Program-made: the position numbers and the translations under genes
The notes under the pieces: generated by a model
What the model was told of the DNA's origin: nothing
Databases searched by the model: none
What the model saw: only the letters and a program-made list of their open reading frames with translations
Source of the DNA: Nitrosococcus halophilus Nc 4
GTDB lineage: Bacteria > Pseudomonadota > Gammaproteobacteria > Nitrosococcales > Nitrosococcaceae
NCBI RefSeq assembly: GCF_000024725.1
Contig: NC_013960.1
Location: 310,001-374,000, forward strand
DNA length: 64,000 bases
Direction of reading: 5' to 3'
Shown: positions 16,273 through 25,365 of the stretch, piece after piece
Layout: every line of letters begins with the position of its first letter
Numbering within the stretch: the stretch's first letter is position 1

Positions 16273-16542
16273 TCATTCGTGTTCTCCAAAGCGCTCATTC
16301 ACCAGCGTTTTCAGTTGCTGTAGAGCTTCTTCCTCATCGGGGCCCGAGGCCATAATACAGAGGCGGGTTCCCTGGGACGCCGCCAGCATCATCACGCCCA
16401 TGATGCTTTTTCCATTGACCTCTTTTGTCCCCCGCTGAATGCGTATCTCGCTTTTAAAGCGAGAAGCTAGAGTGACGAATTTGGCTGCAGCCCGGGCATG
16501 TAGCCCCAGCTTATTAATAATAGTCACCTCATTCTGTGTCAT
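16273..16542 (-). CDS. ptsH: HPr phosphocarrier protein
   Basis: 89-residue PTS phosphocarrier. The EI-dependent site is His15 in NKLGLHARAAAKF. A serine-46 equivalent is present in EVNGKSIMGVMML, the site phosphorylated by HprK, which fits the hprK gene in the same run. It overlaps the EIIA-Man gene upstream by 14 bp, indicating coupled translation. Confidence 0.95.
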   Translation of the reverse strand: MTQNEVTIINKLGLHARAAAKFVTLASRFKSEIRIQRGTKEVNGKSIMGVMMLAASQGTRLCIMASGPDEEEALQQLKTLVNERFGEHE

Positions 16543-16945
16543 CCTGTTTCCTCATGGTGGTAAAGCAGGCACAAACCCCTTCGCGCCCGCCGCTTATCGC
16601 TTTTTCTGTGAGTTCGGTGAGGCTCAAGCGTGGGTAATTCAGCACTCGTATCAGCATGGGCAGGTTAAGGCCTGTGACGATCTGCGCATGTTGGGCGTCC
16701 GCTGCGTAACAGGCGATGTTACTGGGGGTGGAACCATACATATCAGTCAAGACTAAAACCCCGTGGCCGGTGTCCAAACTATGGATTAGCTCTCGTGCTC
16801 GTTCCCGCAAAGCATCGGGGTGAGAGGCGCGGGTCACAGGGAGTATTTGGATCTGAAGAGGACAGCTGCCCAGCATGTCGTTGGTGGTATCCAACAAAGA
16901 CGAGCCAATATTATCGTGAGTGATAATAAGCACGCCGACGGTCAT
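16529..16945 (-). CDS. PTS EIIA component, mannose/fructose (EIIA-Man) family
   Basis: 138 residues with the EIIA-Man fold: MTVGVLIITHDNIGSSLL, phosphorylated His10, then VLVLTDMYGSTPSNIA. No EIIB, EIIC or EIID partner is encoded nearby, so it is probably a terminal phosphate acceptor with a regulatory role. The start at 16945 is chosen because ATGA overlaps the rapZ stop; the frame is open to 16966. Confidence 0.92.
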   Translation of the reverse strand: MTVGVLIITHDNIGSSLLDTTNDMLGSCPLQIQILPVTRASHPDALRERARELIHSLDTGHGVLVLTDMYGSTPSNIACYAADAQHAQIVTGLNLPMLIRVLNYPRLSLTELTEKAISGGREGVCACFTTMRKQDDTE

Positions 16946-17790
16946 GACAATTCCCGATGGCGGCAAAGTACTCGGCTATGGGCGGAATGGAAATGGGCTG
17001 TGAGCTGCTCTGTTAAATAAACTGAACGATGCTGTCCCCCTGTGCATCCGATGGCCACCGTCAGATAGCTGCGATTGGTCTCTTGAAACCGTTGCAGCCA
17101 GTGCTGTAAGAAGGTAATCAAGTCTTGCCGCATTTGGGCGACGGCCTCGTGGCGCTCAAGATAGGCAATCACTTCTTGGTCACGCCCGCTTAAGGGACGT
17201 AAATGGGGTTCCCAATAGGGGTTAGGAAGACAGCGGACGTCAAATACAAAGTCAGCGTCGAGGGGGACGCCATGTTTGTAGCCAAAGGATTGAAATAGCA
17301 GTGACATTCCCGTACGCGCACCATCGCCGACCCGTTCGCTGATTAAATCCCGTAGCTGGTGGACCGTGGTGCAGGTGGTATCAATCCTAAGATCGGCTTT
17401 TTCGGCAATGGCCTCTAATAACTCCCGCTCATGGCGGATGGCCTCGGCGAGAGGAATATTGTTGAGTGGGTGTTTGCGGCGGGTTTCACTAAAGCGTTTA
17501 AGAAGGGTGGCGTCACTGGCATCAAGAAAGATGATATGGCAGTGAGCCCCCACATTTTCAATGTCCTCTAGGATCTGGGGAAATTGTTGTAGTTCTTGGG
17601 GAAGGTTGCGGGCATCGATACCGACGGCGGCGCGGAGTTGCTGGGCATCATCCTGTTGCATCTTTTGGGCAAAGACGGGAAGAAGGTAGACAGGCAGATT
17701 ATCAATGCAATAGAAACCCTGATCTTCTAAGGCATGAAGGGCAATACTTTTGCCTGATCCCGATACACCGCTGATGATTAGCAATTTCAT
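16942..17790 (-). CDS. rapZ: RNase adapter protein RapZ
   Basis: 282 residues, the family length. Walker A GVSGSGKS at about 8-15, then ALEDQGFYCIDNLPVYLLP; the C-terminal domain shows GCTGGQHRSVYLTEQL. In enterobacteria RapZ guides RNase E to the small RNA GlmZ and so controls GlmS, linking to amino-sugar supply for the envelope; whether that target exists here cannot be read. It overlaps the EIIA-Man gene by 4 bp. Confidence 0.95.
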   Translation of the reverse strand: MKLLIISGVSGSGKSIALHALEDQGFYCIDNLPVYLLPVFAQKMQQDDAQQLRAAVGIDARNLPQELQQFPQILEDIENVGAHCHIIFLDASDATLLKRFSETRRKHPLNNIPLAEAIRHERELLEAIAEKADLRIDTTCTTVHQLRDLISERVGDGARTGMSLLFQSFGYKHGVPLDADFVFDVRCLPNPYWEPHLRPLSGRDQEVIAYLERHEAVAQMRQDLITFLQHWLQRFQETNRSYLTVAIGCTGGQHRSVYLTEQLTAHFHSAHSRVLCRHRELS

Positions 17791-17837
17791 GGGAGTCTCG
17801 CCAATTCTCTTTTGAATGAGTGCTTCTAAGGCACCCC

Positions 17838-18386
17838 TTATTTGTGCCTAGGAGGGGAAGGGTTGAGGAGCTTCTGTTGCCGCTGTTGCAGCTCAAGCAA
17901 GGCATCATAACCTTTGCTCCGTAGCTGATAGTCTTGGACGGCTGTTTCTATCATCGTGGCGGGTTGCAAATTACCCCCCAAGGGCAGGGTAAGTTCAGGC
18001 ACTTTCACGTTTAGCTGCTCCCACTGACCAAGGCTGCGGGTGAGCGGTTCGATATGTTTGTTAGGGATAAGATGGATGACGAGATCAATGGGGTGTTGCG
18101 CGGCGATGGCCTGACTGCCATAAATCGCGCGAATATCGACAACGCCCAAACCTGGCACGGTTAGAAAATCCTGCAATACAGAGGGGCAACTACCCATCAA
18201 TTGGGTGGCTGATGCCCGCTGGAAAAGGGGGGCATCGTCCGCAATTAAACGGTGTCCCCGCCGGATTAATTCTAGGGCGAGGCTACTTTTGCCAACGCCG
18301 CTTTCCCCCCTCAAGAGCACCCCGGAGTCGAAAATCACCAGCAGCACGCCATGACCTGTGACATTGTCTTCATTGGGGCTGCTCAT
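17838..18386 (-). CDS. hprK: HPr kinase/phosphorylase, kinase-domain-only form
   Basis: 182 residues covering only the C-terminal catalytic half of HprK. P-loop GESGVGKS at 27-34, RGHRLIADD at 44-51, and the family signature LGVVDIRAIYG at about 80-90. The usual N-terminal domain (about 130 residues) is absent, and there is no room for it because ptsN ends 15 bp upstream. Such short forms are known from alphaproteobacteria. The expected substrate is Ser46 of the HPr encoded downstream. Confidence 0.88.
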   Translation of the reverse strand: MSSPNEDNVTGHGVLLVIFDSGVLLRGESGVGKSSLALELIRRGHRLIADDAPLFQRASATQLMGSCPSVLQDFLTVPGLGVVDIRAIYGSQAIAAQHPIDLVIHLIPNKHIEPLTRSLGQWEQLNVKVPELTLPLGGNLQPATMIETAVQDYQLRSKGYDALLELQQRQQKLLNPSPPRHK

Positions 18387-18401
18387 GCCTTACACTCCCG
18401 C

Positions 18402-18884
18402 TTAGTCGACAATACCGGTAGGCGCAGAGGTTTGTTCCCATTCCTTTAGGACTTCCAGCAGGTTATGGGGGTCCTTGGCTTGCCGTAGGCGCGTACATAG
18501 CTCCGGATCACGGAACATTTCCGCAAGCTGAGCAAGGAGTTGCACGTGGATTTGCGCTGATTCTTCCGGAACCAGCAAGGCGCAGAATAGATCGACTGGC
18601 TGTTGATCGAGGGCATCAAAATCGATTCCCTGGTCCAGGCGGACGAATGCCGCGAGGGTGTGTTGGTTGCCAGCCATGCGGGCATGGGGGATGGCGATCC
18701 CATCCCCAAGACCGGTGCTGCCAAGACGTTCCCTGGCAAGTAGGCAATCGAAAACATCCGTCGAGTCCAGGTCATCCGTGCCCCGGGCAAGCAACTCGCT
18801 GAGCCGCTCTAGCACCCGTTTTTTGCTGCCTGCAACGGCACCCACAGCGATTTGTTCTGGGATGAGGAGCTCGGTAATCTGCAT
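18402..18884 (-). CDS. ptsN: PTS IIA-like nitrogen regulatory protein PtsN (EIIA-Ntr)
   Basis: 160 residues. The phosphorylation site is His67 in GDGIAIPHARM. The fold motifs LLARGTDDLDSTDVFDCLLARE (in two pieces) and VDLFCALLVPEES are standard. It is the acceptor of the Ntr-type phosphorelay. The location directly after rpoN and hpf is the classic proteobacterial order. Confidence 0.95.
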   Translation of the reverse strand: MQITELLIPEQIAVGAVAGSKKRVLERLSELLARGTDDLDSTDVFDCLLARERLGSTGLGDGIAIPHARMAGNQHTLAAFVRLDQGIDFDALDQQPVDLFCALLVPEESAQIHVQLLAQLAEMFRDPELCTRLRQAKDPHNLLEVLKEWEQTSAPTGIVD

Positions 18885-18897
18885 GGCTTTGGTTAAT

Positions 18898-19224
18898 CTA
18901 TCCTTGCTGCTGCTTTTTCATTACCCCCTCACTACGGCGGTGGTCGGTCAGTTTCTCCCGGTGCTTTTTAATCTGCCGATCTAATTTGTCCACTAGATCG
19001 TCAATGGCGGCATACATGTCCTCGTCTTCGGCGGAGGCAAATACATTGGCTTTGCTGACATGCAGTGTTGCTTCAGCTTTCTGCCTCTTTTTTTCAACAC
19101 TAAGGACGACGTGAATATTAGTCAATTGATCAAAGTGGCGTTCTAGGCGCTCGCACTTATTTTCCACATAGCTCCGCAGGGCTTGAGTGATTTCAACGTG
19201 ATGGCCAGTGAGATTCACTTGCAT
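18898..19224 (-). CDS. hpf: ribosome hibernation promoting factor (HPF/YfiA)
   Basis: 108 residues: MQVNLTGHHVEITQALRSYV, KCERLERHFDQLTNIHVVLS, ANVFASAEDEDMYAAIDDLVDKLDRQI (split). This is the short form that promotes 100S dimer formation in stationary phase. The tail is basic (KKHREKLTDHRR). It sits between rpoN (26 bp away) and ptsN. Confidence 0.95.
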   Translation of the reverse strand: MQVNLTGHHVEITQALRSYVENKCERLERHFDQLTNIHVVLSVEKKRQKAEATLHVSKANVFASAEDEDMYAAIDDLVDKLDRQIKKHREKLTDHRRSEGVMKKQQQG

Positions 19225-19250
19225 GGGTTGCTCCTTAATTATTTTGCGTT

Positions 19251-20699
19251 TTAGATCAATCTTTTTCGTTCATTGGAAGGGGGGATATTCAAGTTTTCCC
19301 GATACTTGGCGATGGTACGCCGTGCCACTTTAATTCCTTGTTCGGATAAGATTTGCGCGATTTTGCTATCGCTTAGGGGTTTGCGGGGCTCTTCCCCAGC
19401 AATCAGCTTCTTGATAAGGGCACGGATGGCAGTTGCGGAACACTCTCCGCCACTGTTGGTAGCCACATGGCTGGAAAAAAAGTATTTTAGCTCATAGATT
19501 CCTCGGGGGGTATGCATATATTTGTTGGTCGTGACCCGAGAGATGGTGGATTCATGCATGGAGACGGCTTCTGCAATATCGTGGAGCACTAAAGGGCGCA
19601 TGGCTTCTTCGCCGTGTTCAAGAAATCCCTGCTGGCACTCCACAATGCAGCAAGCAACTTTGAGCAATGTTTCATTGCGGCTATGTAAACTTTTAAGGAA
19701 CCAGCGAGCTTCTTGGAGCTGGTTTTTGAGATAGCTGTTGGTGAGGCTATCATCAGCCCGCCGGATTAGGCTGGCATACTGGGTATTGACCCGCAGACGT
19801 GGCGCGATATCAGGATTAAGTTCAACATGCCAACTGTTACTTTGCTTGGTGACATAGACATCAGGTACTACGTATTCGGTTTTACTGGGTTGTATTTGGG
19901 TCCCTGGCCGTGGGTTGAGGGATTGGATCAGGTGGATAGTTGCCCCTAATTCTTGTTCCGAGAGTTTCATTGCCCGCATCAATTGGGCATAGTCCCGTTT
20001 ACCCAGTGTGGCGATATGTTGGGACAACAACAGCGTTGCTTCTTCTAGCCAGGGGGTGCCCGGGGGGTATTGTTTCAGCTGTAACAGCAGGCACTCGCCT
20101 AAGTCACGAGCCCCGGCACCAGGAGGGTCGAAATTTTGTATTTGATGCAACATGACTTCCACTTCCCCAGGCTCAACCTCAATGTCCTCTCCTAGGCTTT
20201 GCTGTATCTCCTCAAGGGTGCTGCACAAATAGCCTTCTTCATTAATCGAATCGATGATGGCGGTGGCAATGGCGAGATCTTTCTCGTTAGTCGCTACCAA
20301 ACGGGCCTGCCAGAGCAAGTGTTCTTGTAAGGTTTCTTCCCGATTGCCTTGGTTTTCCAGATCGGGTAGGGATTCATCTCCAGAAGCAGCGGGCAGCGGT
20401 AAGCTGTCATAGATATCGTTCCAACTGCTATCTACCGGCAATTCGTCGGGGATTGCCTCGCCCAGTGAGGCATTTAATTCATTGCCCTCAGGGGTAATGG
20501 CTTCCCTTACTTCATCGGTATCTAAAGATTCCTGCCCCTCTTCGCTTTCACTTTGCTCAAGCAGTGGATTTGATTCTAGCGCCTGTTGGATTTCCGTTTG
20601 TAATTCCAAGGACGAGAGCTGCAACAGGCGAATGGCTTGTTGCAACTGGGGCGTCATCGTGAGTTGTTGCCCAAGGCGTAGTTGGAGAGAGGTTTTCAT
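19251..20699 (-). CDS. rpoN: RNA polymerase sigma-54 factor RpoN
   Basis: 482 residues. Region I starts [20 protein letters not shown], then [13 protein letters not shown]; an acidic region II follows; the core-binding region III contains [20 protein letters not shown]; the C-terminal RpoN box is [10 protein letters not shown]. Needs enhancer-binding activators, none of which is in this window. Confidence 0.97.
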   Translation of the reverse strand: MKTSLQLRLGQQLTMTPQLQQAIRLLQLSSLELQTEIQQALESNPLLEQSESEEGQESLDTDEVREAITPEGNELNASLGEAIPDELPVDSSWNDIYDSLPLPAASGDESLPDLENQGNREETLQEHLLWQARLVATNEKDLAIATAIIDSINEEGYLCSTLEEIQQSLGEDIEVEPGEVEVMLHQIQNFDPPGAGARDLGECLLLQLKQYPPGTPWLEEATLLLSQHIATLGKRDYAQLMRAMKLSEQELGATIHLIQSLNPRPGTQIQPSKTEYVVPDVYVTKQSNSWHVELNPDIAPRLRVNTQYASLIRRADDSLTNSYLKNQLQEARWFLKSLHSRNETLLKVACCIVECQQGFLEHGEEAMRPLVLHDIAEAVSMHESTISRVTTNKYMHTPRGIYELKYFFSSHVATNSGGECSATAIRALIKKLIAGEEPRKPLSDSKIAQILSEQGIKVARRTIAKYRENLNIPPSNERKRLI

Positions 20700-20766
20700 A
20701 CCTGAGCTCTACTTGCTATTGGATTACTATTTATTATAGACAGCAATAAACATGCCATGATAGCTA

Positions 20767-21492
20767 TTAAAGATGAAAATTGTACCCCAAATAAACTTCC
20801 TTTACTCGTTCATTGTTCAGAATTTCCTGAGGTTGACCTTTGGCGATGACTTCGCCTTCATTCACAATATAAGCATACTGACAGATTCCTAGGGTTTCCC
20901 GGACATTGTGGTCGGTAATTAAGACCCCGATCCCCCGTTCCGTCAGTTGCCGGATGATACCCTGGATGTCTAGCACCGAAATAGGGTCTACTCCGGCAAA
21001 AGGCTCGTCTAATAGTATAAATTGCGGTTCTACTGCCAGGGCGCGGGCAATTTCAACCCGTCGCCGTTCTCCGCCGGAGAGGCTCATCCCCAAGGTATTT
21101 TTCACATGGGTAATATTGAGTTCATGCAACAGCTCGTCCACTAGTTGTCGGCGAGCCGGTTTTGTCAGATCGCTCCGGGTTTCTGCAATGGCCATAATAT
21201 TTTCGGCTACGGTCAGCTTCCGGAAAACCGAGGCCTCTTGGGGTAGATAGCTGATCCCTAAACGGGCCCGGCGGTGAATGGGGTAGCGGGTGATCTCGTG
21301 GTGATCTAGGGATATGAGGCCTTTGTCGATTGAAATTAAGCCCACTAGCATGTAGAAACAGGTTGTCTTACCGGCGCCATTGGGGCCGAGTAGGCCCACG
21401 ACCTCGCCGCTTGAGAGTTCTAGAGAAACATCCCTGACCACCCAGCGGGATTGGTAGCATTTGGCAAGATGATAGGCTGATAGCCTGCTCAT
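20767..21492 (-). CDS. lptB: LPS export ABC transporter ATP-binding protein LptB
   Basis: 241 residues. Walker A GPNGAGKT, signature [15 protein letters not shown], Walker [14 protein letters not shown], and the H-loop in [10 protein letters not shown]. LptB powers LPS extraction with LptF/LptG, which are not in this window. The start at 21492 ([13 protein letters not shown]) is chosen over 21522 because the extra ten residues are not family-like. Confidence 0.95.
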   Translation of the reverse strand: MSRLSAYHLAKCYQSRWVVRDVSLELSSGEVVGLLGPNGAGKTTCFYMLVGLISIDKGLISLDHHEITRYPIHRRARLGISYLPQEASVFRKLTVAENIMAIAETRSDLTKPARRQLVDELLHELNITHVKNTLGMSLSGGERRRVEIARALAVEPQFILLDEPFAGVDPISVLDIQGIIRQLTERGIGVLITDHNVRETLGICQYAYIVNEGEVIAKGQPQEILNNERVKEVYLGYNFHL

Positions 21493-21505
21493 GGGGTAAT
21501 AGGAT

Positions 21506-22333
21506 TTATTCCCCGTGCCCATTTAGCAAGCGAATAAAGTCGGCATGGACCCAACCTTCTATTGATTCGCCTTCGGCAAGTGTGGAGATATGTAGCCATT
21601 CCGCTTGTCGTTCTAAGATGGTGATGGGCGTTCGGGGCGGGAGGAGGGCTGCTTTGCTGTAATCGGTGTCGGGACCGGTGCGTAAGTTTAGCCAAGTTGT
21701 GGTTCGCCCATGGGCTAATTCAGGATTGAGCGCCTGGTTATCACCTTCTTGATTTTCCGGGGGCTCTGGCTCTGCCGGGATGGGGGTTGAGCTTTCAGGA
21801 GTAGGTTCACTGCCGGGAGTATTACTGTTGTCAGGACGGATCGTAACGTGGACTCGGCCATCCCCCGTCTTGGAGCCTTCCCCCCTCACAATGTCATGTT
21901 CTGTTTCGTAGACGATACGATCACCGGTAAATTCATTGGCACCCTGCCAGACATGAGCCTTTTGTAAAAGATAAATGGTTGCCGTGTTGGCGTGATATTC
22001 CATCCGCAGCGCTTTAGCCCGGATATCTTCATCGCTATTGTCGGGTCGTTGCCGATACCAGGCGGGTTGGCCTTCGGCAATGGCTTTTTCCAGTTTTTTT
22101 CCCGGCGTGTAGTAGATAGTTAGAATATCGGAGTCGATGCGCAGGGTACCCTGGGTAAGATGAACGTTGCCACGATACACCGCGATCTGTTTGCGATCAT
22201 CTAGCTCCCCTCGATCGGCCTCAATATGGATGGGTTGCTCCTGATCGCTGGATAAGGCCCAGGCAGTTTCGCCATTTAGACCCCCGAAAATAAGCCAAAG
22301 GGTGGCCAGTTTAAGGCCTAGGTGCCGGCTCAT
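21506..22333 (-). CDS. lptA: LPS transport periplasmic protein LptA with a C-terminal SH3-like domain
   Basis: 275 residues, longer than the usual 170-200. A signal peptide ends near TAWALSSD; the OstA/LptA domain spans about 33-170 ([21 protein letters not shown] in two parts, [17 protein letters not shown]). A Pro/Glu-rich linker (about 175-205) leads to a bacterial SH3 domain ([48 protein letters not shown]) at about 212-270. The SH3 part probably contacts peptidoglycan or a partner protein. It overlaps lptC by 23 bp. Confidence 0.93.
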   Translation of the reverse strand: MSRHLGLKLATLWLIFGGLNGETAWALSSDQEQPIHIEADRGELDDRKQIAVYRGNVHLTQGTLRIDSDILTIYYTPGKKLEKAIAEGQPAWYRQRPDNSDEDIRAKALRMEYHANTATIYLLQKAHVWQGANEFTGDRIVYETEHDIVRGEGSKTGDGRVHVTIRPDNSNTPGSEPTPESSTPIPAEPEPPENQEGDNQALNPELAHGRTTTWLNLRTGPDTDYSKAALLPPRTPITILERQAEWLHISTLAEGESIEGWVHADFIRLLNGHGE

Positions 22334-22889
22334 AGTCCCCTCTTACCTGCGATAATAGTTCTATACGCTCCTCTTTCAGATACACTTGAGCCCCGACGGC
22401 ATGAGTTTTGCCCAAGTTATTTAGCAACGTGACAGGTTGATTAGTCTCGGCATATTCTGCCCTGGGTTCTACCCGTACATCCTGGGTTAAGATTTTCATC
22501 TTGTTGGTTTTGGCATCGGCTCCAAATTGGCGAATAACGACTTCTCCTAGCAGGTAAATCTCATCGCCTTGGCTATTGGTCAAGCCCCGTTCAGCCACCA
22601 CTTCCCAGCGGGGGACGACTTGATGGTAAAAAACCGCATGTGGCGCCGTGACTTCCACGGTATCGGTAGCCGGGTAATGGACCATGTGAGTACCCTCCAA
22701 GCGGTAAAGTGGGAGACCCTCTTGGTCCATTAACGTCAAGGTAAACTCTTCCATGAAATAATCGGCAGTACGCCTGTTCGGATCTGTGGGGCTAGGGCGT
22801 TCGGGGTCTTCATTGAACAACTTCCACGCCGTCAAGGCAGCAATAAGGGCAAGTATCGCTGCACCCCAAAGACGGGCTAGATTAATAAT
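22311..22889 (-). CDS. lptC: LPS export protein LptC, probable AUU start
   Basis: Membrane-anchored bridge between LptB2FG and LptA. The body shows MEEFTLTLMDQEGLPLYRLE, then HYPATDTVEVTAPHAVF. The first usual start, TTG at 22835, would cut the membrane anchor (NLARLWGAAILALIAALTAW). In frame upstream there is no ATG or GTG before the stop inside kdsC; ATT codons at 22887-22889 and 22884-22886 follow a GGAG 4-7 bases upstream. Starting at 22889 gives 192 residues, close to the roughly 190 typical of LptC. The start codon is an inference; the family call is firm. Confidence 0.82.
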   Translation of the reverse strand: MINLARLWGAAILALIAALTAWKLFNEDPERPSPTDPNRRTADYFMEEFTLTLMDQEGLPLYRLEGTHMVHYPATDTVEVTAPHAVFYHQVVPRWEVVAERGLTNSQGDEIYLLGEVVIRQFGADAKTNKMKILTQDVRVEPRAEYAETNQPVTLLNNLGKTHAVGAQVYLKEERIELLSQVRGDYEPAPRP

Positions 22890-23403
22890 GCTTCTCCAGC
22901 TGCGCTTCGAGAGTTCCCTGGGCTTCCATGATTAGCTCGCAGGCATCACGAGCGGCACCCCGACCGCCAGGTTTGGGGGTAATCCAATGGGCATGCTGCT
23001 TGACCAGGGGATGAGCATCTTGGACGGCGATGGCCAATCCTACCCGCTGCATAATGGCCAAATCCACCACATCGTCGCCCACATAGGCCGTTTCATGGGG
23101 TTGGAGGTTGAGCTTTTCAAGCAGATGTTCGTAGGCAGGGAGTTTAACTTGTTGGCCTTGGTACACATGGGTGATTCCGAGGTTTTCCATACGATGGTTG
23201 ACTACTTGAGAGGTTCGGCCGGTAATAATCCCAATTCGAACCCCCGTGTATTGTAGCATTTTCATGCCGTGGCCATCGCGGGAATGAAAGACCTTGTACT
23301 CCTGGCCGTCATCACTTAGGTAAAGGCCCCCATCGGTGAGCACGCCATCCACATCAAAAATGACCAATTTGATAGCCGAGGCTCTGGCAAATACCTCCTG
23401 CAT
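22882..23403 (-). CDS. kdsC: 3-deoxy-D-manno-octulosonate 8-phosphate phosphatase KdsC
   Basis: HAD-family phosphatase, 173 residues. Motif I DVDGVLTDGGLYL, with SRDGHGMKML, then ITGRTSQVV, and YVGDDVVDLAIM near the end. Releases Kdo from Kdo-8-phosphate for lipid A core. It overlaps the likely lptC start by 8 bp and lies 21 bp after kdsD. Confidence 0.95.
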   Translation of the reverse strand: MQEVFARASAIKLVIFDVDGVLTDGGLYLSDDGQEYKVFHSRDGHGMKMLQYTGVRIGIITGRTSQVVNHRMENLGITHVYQGQQVKLPAYEHLLEKLNLQPHETAYVGDDVVDLAIMQRVGLAIAVQDAHPLVKQHAHWITPKPGGRGAARDACELIMEAQGTLEAQLEKHY

Positions 23404-23424
23404 GGGAGTTATCCTATTCTGTCC

Positions 23425-24441
23425 CTACAAGACACCTGCCCGAAGCAGGTCATGCATATTTAAAGCGCCAATTAAGTGTTGCTCGTGATCTACCACAAGG
23501 AGCGCATTAATACGATGACGCTGCATCATTTGCAAGGCTTCAGCGGCAAGGAGTTCAGGACCGAGGGTTTTACAATGGGTGGTCATGATGGCGGCAATTG
23601 GGGTGGCATGAACATCGATCCCCCGGTCGAGGGCCCGGCGCAAGTCTCCGTCGGTAAATATGCCGACGACCTGGTTTTGAACATCAACGACGGCTGTCAT
23701 TCCTAGCCCTTTACGGGTCATTTCCAGCAAGGCATTGCTCAAGAGCACATCCTCCGTGACCGCGGGGATGGCCTCCCCCCGATGCATGATGTCGCTAATC
23801 CGAAGCAAGAGTCGCCTTCCCAGGCGGCCGCCGGGATGAGAGCGGGCAAAATCCTCCGCTGTGAACCCCCGTGCCTCTAGCAAGGCAATGGCAAGGGCAT
23901 CACCCATGGCTAGCGTTGCCGTACTGCTTGCGGTGGGGGCCAACCCCAGGGGACAAGCTTCTTTCTCGACACTAATATCGATGTGAACATCGGCAGCTTT
24001 TCCAAGGGTTGATTGGGGCTGTCCTGTCAGCGCAATCAAGGGAACGCCTAGACGTTTGATCAGGGGAAGAATAGTACAGATTTCTTCAGTTTCTCCAGAA
24101 TTGGAAAGCGCCAGCACCACATCCTTTTCGGTAATCATCCCTAGATCGCCGTGGCTGGCTTCACCTGGGTGGACAAAAAAAGCAGGAGTACCTGTGCTGG
24201 CTAGGGTTGCCGCGATTTTTCCGCCAATATGGCCGGATTTGCCCATTCCTAGCACCACAATACGGGCCGTGCAGGCGAGCATGTATTTGCAGGCAGCGGC
24301 AAAATTCCCGTTAATTCGAGTTCTCAATGCAGCTACAGCACTGGCTTCAGTTTCGATAACAGCTGCTCCTAGCTGGGCCAGCCGTTTATCCAGATCCTCG
24401 TTGTAGCTGGATAGGGGTGAATTCAATGGGTTGCTGACCAT
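23425..24441 (-). CDS. kdsD: D-arabinose 5-phosphate isomerase KdsD
   Basis: 338 residues: N-terminal SIS sugar-isomerase domain (VVLGMGKSGHIGGKIAATLA, HPGEASHGDLGMI, SNSGETEEI) and two C-terminal CBS repeats (ISDIMHRGEAIPAV, VVGIFTDGDLRRAL, MQRHRINALLVVD). Makes arabinose-5-phosphate, the Kdo precursor. It is the first gene of the kdsD-kdsC-lptC-lptA-lptB run. Confidence 0.95.
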   Translation of the reverse strand: MVSNPLNSPLSSYNEDLDKRLAQLGAAVIETEASAVAALRTRINGNFAAACKYMLACTARIVVLGMGKSGHIGGKIAATLASTGTPAFFVHPGEASHGDLGMITEKDVVLALSNSGETEEICTILPLIKRLGVPLIALTGQPQSTLGKAADVHIDISVEKEACPLGLAPTASSTATLAMGDALAIALLEARGFTAEDFARSHPGGRLGRRLLLRISDIMHRGEAIPAVTEDVLLSNALLEMTRKGLGMTAVVDVQNQVVGIFTDGDLRRALDRGIDVHATPIAAIMTTHCKTLGPELLAAEALQMMQRHRINALLVVDHEQHLIGALNMHDLLRAGVL

Positions 24442-24474
24442 AGATATACTAAGCTAATAGGCTAACTAGAAGCC

Positions 24475-24504
24475 AAAGAAGGCCTGGAAATTCGGGCCTT
24501 CTTT
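24475..24504 (-). terminator. terminator hairpin after mlaA
   Basis: 10-bp perfect stem AAAGAAGGCC / GGCCTTCTTT with a 10-nt loop. The minus-strand copy ends in TTCTTT, suitable for ending the mlaA transcript; the symmetric sequence could work in both directions. A second perfect 9-bp hairpin (GTGGGCAGA / TCTGCCCAC, 24519-24543) lies between it and the mlaA stop. Confidence 0.7.
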
Positions 24505-24582
24505 GTTTGTTGAGCAGAGTGGGCAGATAAAGGGTCTGCCCACGACCTCGGCCTATTATGCCAATATTTAGGCAGATTTGCC

Positions 24583-25365
24583 TCAGCGGTAAGTGGGAAC
24601 TGGAGAGGGAGGTTCTCCAGGTACCTCTTCTTCTTCGTCAAACTCTTCTTCCGGAAATTCCTCTCTGGGCACTTTGCCATCGTGCACCAGGAACTTGCGG
24701 CGTTGAAGAAAGGCCTCTCGGGTGTAGACGTAGGGATCCAAAGCCGCTTCTTTCAGGATATCGGTTGCTTCCAGCAAGTCTGCCCGGGCATCCACCGCTC
24801 GAACGCCGGTGAGTCCAGATTTGATTCCCGTATTTCCCAAATAAGTGATAGGCCAGGTGAGGGCATCGATTCCCAGGCCAATGCCATCCCGTACATCGCT
24901 GGGTCCCAGGAGGGGCAAAACTAAATAAGGGCCGGTGTTAAAGCCCCAAACGCCCAGTGTTTGCCCAAAGTCTTCGTTATGTTTGACCATGCCGCCGGAG
25001 GTGGCCACATCAAATAAGCCCCCAACACCCACCGTGGTGTTCGCCAGGAACCGTGCAAAATCTGTTAGCCCTTGATGAAATTTTCCTTGAAATATGGCGT
25101 TGACGGTAATGATCAAGTCTTCGATGTTACTAAAGAAATTGGTGATACTTTTGTCAACGGGAGTCGGTACGACCTTATCGTAACCTTCCGCAATGGGTTT
25201 CATTACGTAGCGGTCTGCGGCATCATTGAATTTGTAGACAGCGCGGTTAAAGCCTTCGAAGGGGTCACGGGGATCATCATAGGTGGCGTTGGTCGCACAG
25301 CCAACCAATAGGCTAACGAATATTCCTAGCCCGGCCCGTAGTGCCATTGCAGATATTCGGTTCAT
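24583..25365 (-). CDS. mlaA: outer-membrane lipoprotein MlaA (VacJ)
   Basis: 260 residues. Lipoprotein signal with cysteine at residue 23 (LLVGC). Core motifs DPFEGFNRAVYKFNDAADRY, NFFSNIEDLIITVNAI, EDFGQTLGVWGFNTGPYLVL, PLLGPSDVRDG. Removes misplaced phospholipids from the outer leaflet and hands them to MlaC. The acidic tail (EEFPEEEFDEEEEVPGEPP) is unusually long. Divergent from the mlaFEDCB run 510 bp away. Confidence 0.95.
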   Translation of the reverse strand: MNRISAMALRAGLGIFVSLLVGCATNATYDDPRDPFEGFNRAVYKFNDAADRYVMKPIAEGYDKVVPTPVDKSITNFFSNIEDLIITVNAIFQGKFHQGLTDFARFLANTTVGVGGLFDVATSGGMVKHNEDFGQTLGVWGFNTGPYLVLPLLGPSDVRDGIGLGIDALTWPITYLGNTGIKSGLTGVRAVDARADLLEATDILKEAALDPYVYTREAFLQRRKFLVHDGKVPREEFPEEEFDEEEEVPGEPPSPVPTYR

